Assembly (NCBI GenBank): GCA_965214085.1
Contig: OZ243937.1
Location: forward strand, 1,302,001 to 1,366,000
Direction: 5' to 3'
Source: UBA6055 sp965214085
Lineage (GTDB): Bacteria; Chloroflexota; Anaerolineae; Aggregatilineales; Phototrophicaceae
DNA: 64,000 bases
The notes below the pieces were generated by a model that did not search any database, was not told where the DNA came from, and worked only from the letters and a program-made list of their open reading frames with translations. The position numbers were made by a program, and so were the translations under genes. Shown piece after piece: positions 58,411 to 64,000 of the stretch (position 1 is its first letter; the number at the start of each line of letters is the position of its first letter).

Positions 58411-61200
58411 ATGGAAGCGCGAGAAGTCCTGTACTTGATAGATGGCCATGCCCTGGCGTATCGCAGCTATTTTGCGCTGCAGCGCGGCGGGTTCGCCACC
58501 TCCTCGGGCGAGAGCACCGGCGCCGTCTATGGCTTCAGCCGCACCTTGCTTGATGTGGTCGAGCATCATCAGCCCAAGTATTTGGCCGTCACCTTCGACG
58601 AGGGTTTGAGCGCGCGCGAAGAGATCTACCCCGACTACAAGGCGACGCGGGTCAAAATGCCCGCGGACTTGTCCAGCCAAATCGAGCGCATCAAGGACCT
58701 GGTCGAAGCCTTCAACATCCCCCGCCTGACCATGCCCAATATGGAAGCGGACGACATTCTGGGGACGATCAGCCGGCAGGCCGTCGAGCAGGGCTTGGAT
58801 GTCCACATCGCCTCTGGCGATCGCGACATATTGCAGCTCTTAGGTCCTCATGTTCGTGTGCAGCTGCCGCAGAGACGCGGCCCCGATGTCGTGATGGACG
58901 TCGCCGCCTTTCGCGAAAAATACGGTCTTGAACCGAGCCAATTGATCGACCTGAAAGCGCTGATGGGCGATAGCTCGGACAATATCCCCGGCGTCAAAGG
59001 CGTGGGCGAGAAATCCGCCACCAAGCTGCTGCAAGATTATGGCGACCTGGACACAATTTACGAAAATCTTGATGACATCGGCACACGCGTGCGCAACCGA
59101 CTGATCGAGGGCAAGGACATGGCCTATCTCAGTCGCCAGTTGGCCACGATTATGCTCGACCTGGATATTGAACTCGACCTGGACGCATGCATCGCGCAAG
59201 ACTTTGAAGTCGGGCTGGTGGACGGCCTTTTCTCCGCGCTTGAATTCAGGACCATGCGCGAACGGCTGCACCGTGTCTATGGCGAGCTGCACGGCGTGGA
59301 CTTCGAGTCGAGCATTGTGCATGCACATGAAGTCGTCGAGACCGTCCTCGTTCGCGACGAAGCGCAGCTGAGCGAGCTGGTCCAAGCCTTAGCGGGCGCG
59401 GCGATGATCGCATTCGACACCGAAACCACCAGCATCGACCAAATGTCGGCGGACCTGGTCGGCATCTCGTTGGCCGTGGACGAAAAACGCGGGTACTACG
59501 TGCCGGTGGGGCATCGCGTGGTTGGCGGCGAAGGCCAGCCCGATATGTTCGCGCAGCCAGTGGGCGAGCAATTGCCGCTGGATACGGTTATCAAGGCTCT
59601 GCGCGCCCCGCTTGAAGACTCGAACATTCCCAAGACCGCGCACAACGCCGTGTATGATTTGATGATATTGCAGCGCTACGGCATCAATGTAGCGCCTATC
59701 GCCTTCGATACCATGCTGGCGGAATGGGTCCAGAACCCGATCAGCAAGTTTCTCGGCCTGAAAGCCCTGGTGGCTCAGACGCTCGACATTCAGATGACGG
59801 AGATCACGGAGCTGCTGGGCAAGGGCAAGAACCAGCTATCGATGGATATGGTTGAGATCGATGCCGCGGCGCCTTATGCCGCTGCTGACGCGACCATGAC
59901 CTACTGCCTGGTCGAACCCTTGCGCAAAAGCCTGACCGGCTCGACGCTAGGCGGCCTCTACGACAACCTCGAAATGCCGCTGATTCCCATCGTCGGCGCG
60001 ATGCAATCCAAAGGCGTCACGCTGGATGTCGACTTCTTGAGCGATATGAGCGACCGACTGGCGACCAGCCTTCAGGGGCTGGAATCAGCCATCTATGAAG
60101 CCGGCAATATTGGCAATTTTAACATCGGCAGCCCCAAGCAGTTGAACATGGTTTTGTTCGAGGTGCTGGGGTTGCCGACCGAGGGCCTCAAGAAGACCAA
60201 GCTCGGTTTTTCCACCGATGCCACCACGCTTGACGCGCTGCGCGATCAGCACCCGATCGTGGATATGATTGTAGAATATCGCGAGCTCTCTAAACTCAAA
60301 AGCACTTATGTCGACGCCTTGCCGGCTTTGGTTAATGCGCGCACTGGACGCTTGCACACCAGCTACAATCAAACGGGTTCGGCGACCGGGCGCTTCAGCA
60401 GCAGCAATCCCAACTTGCAGAATATCCCCATTCGGACCGAAGTCGGTCGCGAGGTGCGCCGGGCTTTCGTAGCGCCGGAGGGCTACTTGCTGCTGGCCGT
60501 CGATTACAGCCAGATCGAACTGCGCGTCATGGCGCATATCAGCCAGGACGAAACCTTGATAAGCGCTTTCCATCAGGGGCTGGATATCCACCAGGCGACG
60601 GCGGCGACGGTTAATGGCATTGAGCCCGACGCCGTCAGCTATGAACAGCGGAGCTTCGCAAAACGCGTGAATTTCGGCTTGATGTACGGCATGGGGGCAT
60701 TCCGGCTGGCGCGCGACAGTGATTTAACCCTGGCCGAGGCGGAAGCATTTATAAGCACCTATTTTGAGCGGATGCCGGGCGTTGAGCAATACATCAAGGA
60801 CACCAAGGAGTTCGTCTGGCGGCACGGCTACACAGAGACGCTCTATGGCCGGCGGCGCATATATCCGGCGATCAAGTCAAACGGCAACCGGCGCAGCACC
60901 TCAGCCGAAGAGCGCGCAGCCATCAATATGCCGATTCAGGGCACGGCCGCGGACATATTAAAGCAGTCGATGATCAACCTGCGCGCGCGGCTCGCGGACA
61001 GTCAATTCGACGCGGCCATGATCCTGCAGGTGCACGATGAGCTGGTGCTGGAAGTCAAAGCCTCGGAGCTTGATGCCGTAACCGCGCTTGTCGTCGAGAC
61101 GATGGAGTCGGCATTGCCGGATGGCAAACCCCTGCTTGTGCCCTTGCGCGCCAATGCCAGCTTCGGCCGCGACTGGTGCGACATGCAAGCGATTGGCTGA
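58411..61200 (+). CDS. polA: DNA polymerase I
   Basis: 929 aa from ATG 58411 (GGGAG five bases upstream); the frame is open further upstream without polA-like sequence. The 5' nuclease domain starts LYLIDGHALAYRSYFAL and has EADDILGT and the HhH VKGVGEKSATKLLQDYG. The 3'-5' exonuclease looks intact (FDTETTSIDQMSADLVG, TAHNAVYDLMIL, YAAADATMTY). Polymerase motif A is DYSQIELRVMAH, motif B RSFAKRVNFGLMYGMG and motif C LQVHDELVLEV. It processes Okazaki fragments and fills repair gaps. Confidence 0.97.
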   Translation: MEAREVLYLIDGHALAYRSYFALQRGGFATSSGESTGAVYGFSRTLLDVVEHHQPKYLAVTFDEGLSAREEIYPDYKATRVKMPADLSSQIERIKDLVEAFNIPRLTMPNMEADDILGTISRQAVEQGLDVHIASGDRDILQLLGPHVRVQLPQRRGPDVVMDVAAFREKYGLEPSQLIDLKALMGDSSDNIPGVKGVGEKSATKLLQDYGDLDTIYENLDDIGTRVRNRLIEGKDMAYLSRQLATIMLDLDIELDLDACIAQDFEVGLVDGLFSALEFRTMRERLHRVYGELHGVDFESSIVHAHEVVETVLVRDEAQLSELVQALAGAAMIAFDTETTSIDQMSADLVGISLAVDEKRGYYVPVGHRVVGGEGQPDMFAQPVGEQLPLDTVIKALRAPLEDSNIPKTAHNAVYDLMILQRYGINVAPIAFDTMLAEWVQNPISKFLGLKALVAQTLDIQMTEITELLGKGKNQLSMDMVEIDAAAPYAAADATMTYCLVEPLRKSLTGSTLGGLYDNLEMPLIPIVGAMQSKGVTLDVDFLSDMSDRLATSLQGLESAIYEAGNIGNFNIGSPKQLNMVLFEVLGLPTEGLKKTKLGFSTDATTLDALRDQHPIVDMIVEYRELSKLKSTYVDALPALVNARTGRLHTSYNQTGSATGRFSSSNPNLQNIPIRTEVGREVRRAFVAPEGYLLLAVDYSQIELRVMAHISQDETLISAFHQGLDIHQATAATVNGIEPDAVSYEQRSFAKRVNFGLMYGMGAFRLARDSDLTLAEAEAFISTYFERMPGVEQYIKDTKEFVWRHGYTETLYGRRRIYPAIKSNGNRRSTSAEERAAINMPIQGTAADILKQSMINLRARLADSQFDAAMILQVHDELVLEVKASELDAVTALVVETMESALPDGKPLLVPLRANASFGRDWCDMQAIG

Positions 61201-61269
61201 GACCGGGCTGAGACCGGGCTTATACTGAATGACAGATTTAAGCTGTTCTGAATTCGAAAGCGAGTTGGT

Positions 61270-62193
61270 GTGTACGTGAAGCATTTTCTGGATTTGGCGA
61301 GCTGCTCCAGTGACGAGTTGCAAGAACTTATTGACCTGGCGCTGCGCTTGAAAGCTGAATGGCGCGCTGGCGGCAACCCGCCGACCCTGCAAGGCAAGAC
61401 GCTGGGCATGATCTTTCAGAAGCCGTCCTTGCGTACGCGTGTGTCCTTCGAGATGGCGATGAAACATCTGGGCGGCGACGCCATCATGCTGGGCCCGCAG
61501 GAGATTGGCTTGGGCGTGCGCGAGAGCGTGCCCGATGTCGCGCGCGTTTTGTCCAGCTACGTTCAAGGCATCATGGCGCGTGTATTCGCTCACCAGGATG
61601 TGGTCGAGCTGGCGGAATATTCGCGTGTGCCGGTCATCAATGGTTTGAGCGATGATTACCATCCCTGTCAGGCGCTGGCGGATATGCTCACTGTTCGCGA
61701 GTGTTTCGGCCGGCTGCAAGGCTTGAAGCTGGCTTTTGTAGGCGATGGCAACAATGTGGCGGCGTCGGTTGCTCTGGCTTGCGCCCATTTTGGATTGGAC
61801 TTCAGCATCGCCACTCCGGAAGGCTACGAGATGAAGGCGCCGATCCGCGAGCAGGCTCAAGCCATCGCCACCCGCAACGGCGTGAATTTGGAGATGCATA
61901 CGCATCCGCAGGCGGCAGTAGCGGGCGCGGACGTAGTCTACACCGACACTTGGGTCAGCATGGGGCAGGAAGCCGAAGCCAGCGAGCGGGCCGAGGAATT
62001 CGGCGTCTTTCAAGTGAACGCGGGTCTGATGAAACAGGCAAATGCATCGGCGATTGTACTGCATTGTCTGCCGGCGCATCGCGGCGACGAAATTACCGAC
62101 GAGATGATGGATGGCGCGCGCTCGCGTATTTTCGAACAGGCCGAGAATCGCTTGCACGCGCAGAAGGCGATACTGCTACGCGTTTTGGCTTAG
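61270..62193 (+). CDS. argF: Ornithine carbamoyltransferase
   Basis: 307 aa, normal length. It has the carbamoyl-phosphate site KPSLRTRVSFEMAMKHLGG, RVFAHQDVVELAEYSRVPVINGLSDDYHPCQALADMLT (HPCQ), VAFVGDGNN-type binding (LAFVGDGNNVAAS), DTWVSMGQE and the ornithine-binding HCLPAHRG. It makes citrulline in arginine synthesis. The GTG at 61270 is used as start; a second GTG at 61276 is possible. It stands alone between polA and cdaA with no other arg gene. Confidence 0.95.
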   Translation: MYVKHFLDLASCSSDELQELIDLALRLKAEWRAGGNPPTLQGKTLGMIFQKPSLRTRVSFEMAMKHLGGDAIMLGPQEIGLGVRESVPDVARVLSSYVQGIMARVFAHQDVVELAEYSRVPVINGLSDDYHPCQALADMLTVRECFGRLQGLKLAFVGDGNNVAASVALACAHFGLDFSIATPEGYEMKAPIREQAQAIATRNGVNLEMHTHPQAAVAGADVVYTDTWVSMGQEAEASERAEEFGVFQVNAGLMKQANASAIVLHCLPAHRGDEITDEMMDGARSRIFEQAENRLHAQKAILLRVLA

Positions 62194-62410
62194 CGTTTGC
62201 TGTGTCCGCGCGCTGATATTGTCAATGTCCCAGCGCGTATCAAGCGCAGCGTTTCCCTACGGTTTCCCGACGAAAGCCCGCTGATAGTCCTATTCCTCAA
62301 CATATTATGCAGTATGCCGCATAGAATGGTGCTAGACTACAAAACGTTAGGCAGTCTGGCGTGTTAGTAAGGTTAGCTAAGCTTGGCTGTCGTCTAGCGA
62401 ATGACGTAAC

Positions 62411-63286
62411 GTGGAACAGATCCTTCTCATATTACAGGGCCTCGAACTGACGGACATTGTCGATATTGGCATTGTCACTTTGCTCTTTTACAGCATCAGT
62501 TTCATGTTTCGCGGCACACAGGCTGTCGCGCTGTTTCGCGGCATCGCTCTGCTGGTGATTGGGCTTATTTCTGTAGCGGCTGTATTAAGACTGGAAGCGC
62601 TGAGCTGGTTGATCGCCAACAGTCTTACCGCCTTGGCCATCGCCATCCCGGTGATTTTCCAGCCGGAAATCCGGCGTGCTCTGGAGCGCTTGGGCCGGGG
62701 CTTTATCATTGGGTCTCGACAAGCGCCGCAAGAAGCGCGCGTTTCGGTCATCGACGAGGTCTGCGCCGCTTCGGAAAAACTATCGGCCCGGCGGCACGGC
62801 GCGCTGATTGTATTGCAGCGCAACAGTAGTTTGCAGGAGTACGTTCGTACCGGCATCGGCCTGGACAGCATCGTGACGGCTGACCTGTTGGTCACCGTGT
62901 TTTGGCCGCACACCGAGCTGCACGATGGCGCCGTGATTATCAGTCGCGACGGACGCATTGCTTCGGCCTCCAGCGTGTTGCCCATCACCGCCAGCCGCAA
63001 TCTGCCCAATCCCAATTTGGGCACCCGGCATCGCGCGGCGGTGGGTATCAGCGAGGTTGGCGACGCGCTCTGCGTTATCGTGTCGGAAGAGACGGGCAAA
63101 ATCTCGGTGACCAATGCCGGGCGCATGATCCTCGACCTCGATTCGCAAAGACTGCGTCTGATTCTGAACGCCTATTATGGACCGACCGACGAATCCTGGA
63201 CCTCGTTCCGCTCTCGCCTGCGTGAGATGTGGGCGGACTTGCGGCTGCGCATGCGGACGCGCAGCAGACAGCAGACCCAGCCATGA
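62411..63286 (+). CDS. cdaA: Diadenylate cyclase CdaA (DisA_N domain)
   Basis: 291 aa from GTG 62411. Three N-terminal membrane helices (ILLILQGLELTDIVDIGIVTLLFYSISFMF, FRGIALLVIGLISVAAVL, LSWLIANSLTALAIAIPVIF) precede the DAC domain. That domain carries the catalytic DGA (ELHDGAVIISRDG) and RHR (GTRHRAAVGISE) motifs. It makes cyclic di-AMP for osmotic and cell-envelope control. A YbbR-domain gene starts with an ATGA overlap, matching the usual cdaA-cdaR order. Confidence 0.95.
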   Translation: MEQILLILQGLELTDIVDIGIVTLLFYSISFMFRGTQAVALFRGIALLVIGLISVAAVLRLEALSWLIANSLTALAIAIPVIFQPEIRRALERLGRGFIIGSRQAPQEARVSVIDEVCAASEKLSARRHGALIVLQRNSSLQEYVRTGIGLDSIVTADLLVTVFWPHTELHDGAVIISRDGRIASASSVLPITASRNLPNPNLGTRHRAAVGISEVGDALCVIVSEETGKISVTNAGRMILDLDSQRLRLILNAYYGPTDESWTSFRSRLREMWADLRLRMRTRSRQQTQP

Positions 63287-64000
63287 TACGCCGGCTACTG
63301 AGTTCGGAAATGGCGGGGAATCTGCTCTGGTTAGCGGTCTCAGCGTTATTGGCGACCGGCGTCTGGTATATCGCCGTGACATCAGCCGATCCAATCAGAC
63401 AGCGCAACTTTAACGCGATACCAATTCAGTTTGTTCCCAGCACGATGGCTGTCATGACGAGCAGCGCGGCGCGCTCTGCGGACGTGACCCTGCAAGGATC
63501 GCAGACAATTGTCTCGTCGCGCCTGGCTACCGATATCATCGTGCGGGCTGATCTTTCGCGCTTGGGGCCGGGAACGCATTCTGTGCCCTTGGCTGTCGAG
63601 GTGACCAGGCCCGATTCCGACAGCTTCCGCCGCCTGGTGTCTCGTGTGGAACCGTCTCAAATCAGCATAGAATTGGAGCCGCGAGAATCGCGCGACATCC
63701 GCATAGTTGTTGAGCTCGTTGATGCGCCACCCATTGGCTTCAGAAATGACGAGCCGCAGCCGGATATCGACGAGGCGCTGGTGCGCGGCGCGTCCAGCTT
63801 GGTGTCTCAGGTAGTTGCGGTGCGCGGGCAGCTGGATCTCTCAGCCAGCCGGAATCCGCTGGATGTCGATTTGCGCCTTCATGCCATCGACGCCGACGGC
63901 AATCGCGTGAACGGCGTCGAGGTGGCGCCGCAGACGGCCTCTGTCGCCGTGAATATCTCGCGCCGTGATGACATACGTCAGATCGCCGTGCGCCCCAACG
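63283..64000 (+). CDS. YbbR-domain protein (CdaR-like), N-terminal part, runs off window
   Basis: An open frame of 239 codons from ATG 63283 continues past the right edge. The N-terminus MIRRLLSSEMAGNLLWLAVSALLATGVWYIAV gives one membrane helix. The remainder is beta-rich repeats of the YbbR type (FNAIPIQFVPSTMAVM ... VTLQGSQTIVSSRLATDIIVRADLS ... HSVPLAVEVTRPD). In Firmicutes the protein CdaR regulates CdaA from outside the membrane. The 4-base overlap with cdaA supports the same pairing. Confidence 0.87.
   Translation, partial: MIRRLLSSEMAGNLLWLAVSALLATGVWYIAVTSADPIRQRNFNAIPIQFVPSTMAVMTSSAARSADVTLQGSQTIVSSRLATDIIVRADLSRLGPGTHSVPLAVEVTRPDSDSFRRLVSRVEPSQISIELEPRESRDIRIVVELVDAPPIGFRNDEPQPDIDEALVRGASSLVSQVVAVRGQLDLSASRNPLDVDLRLHAIDADGNRVNGVEVAPQTASVAVNISRRDDIRQIAVRPN

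Noticed and set aside
61190..61222. Short GAGACCGGGCT duplication after polA as a regulatory site
   Set aside because: Only two copies of about 11 bases directly behind the stop codon; most easily a chance local duplication.
62194..62410. tRNA or riboswitch upstream of cdaA
   Set aside because: No cloverleaf, T-loop sequence or recognisable aptamer was found in the 217-base interval.

Overview
The window reads as a chromosomal segment of a free-living bacterium, most likely a member of the Chloroflexota (Anaerolineae-like). This placement is an inference from gene content and style: secreted proteins with proline/threonine linkers, a DUF3417-type glycogen phosphorylase next to glgA/glgC, an F420-type LLM oxidoreductase, CdaA-YbbR, and a generally high-GC coding style. 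No rRNA or tRNA gene, CRISPR array, prophage or transposase-bearing IS was recognised.

Layout. 0-1 kb: the start of a hydroxyacid dehydrogenase and an odd soluble kinase. 1.4-2.8 kb: rplJ-rplL with leader and promoter. 2.8-7 kb: a MEMO-like protein, a translin homologue with a DUF3467 partner, rsmG and a secreted protein. 7.4-15 kb: an isocitrate/isopropylmalate dehydrogenase-family enzyme with a MarR regulator, an S9 peptidase-GNAT-deformylase operon and a two-component system. 14.7-18.9 kb: an FbpABC-type iron(III) uptake locus. 19.2-25.5 kb: the accessory region, with an E2-JAB-E1 ubiquitin-like conjugation operon and an AT-richer HEPN-DUF1232 gene. 25.5-41 kb: acetyltransferases, DNA and nucleotide hygiene genes (mug, dut, alkA-like, Nudix), gatB, ssb, an aminotransferase, a DMT exporter, a CNNM/CBS protein, a PfkB kinase and a membrane-anchored SUMF protein. 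41.7-46.7 kb: envelope proteins and tatA. 46.8-54 kb: a glycogen module (glgA, glgC, two stand-alone CBM48 proteins, glgP). 54-64 kb: miaB, a lipoprotein, a receiver/transposase-fold fusion, polA, argF, and cdaA with the start of a YbbR-domain gene that runs off the edge.

A family of small non-coding elements is scattered through the intergenic regions: at least seven copies or close relatives plus remnants. They are about 190-283 bp, with terminal inverted repeats reading GGGCAATCGCATCAAAAT and interiors rich in CACAGAG/CTCTGTG. Several are flanked by 10-12 bp direct repeats that look like target-site duplications, so I interpret them as MITE-like non-autonomous transposons. One sits between fbpB and fbpC. 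Another split the 5' end of a small reading frame just upstream of the E2-JAB-E1 operon.

The best candidates for an undescribed system are the E2-JAB-E1 operon (no adjacent ubiquitin-like modifier, one altered JAMM ligand, an E2/RWD-like tail on the JAB protein), the HEPN-2xDUF1232 protein, and the receiver protein ending in what looks like a catalytically dead IS200/IS605 transposase fold.
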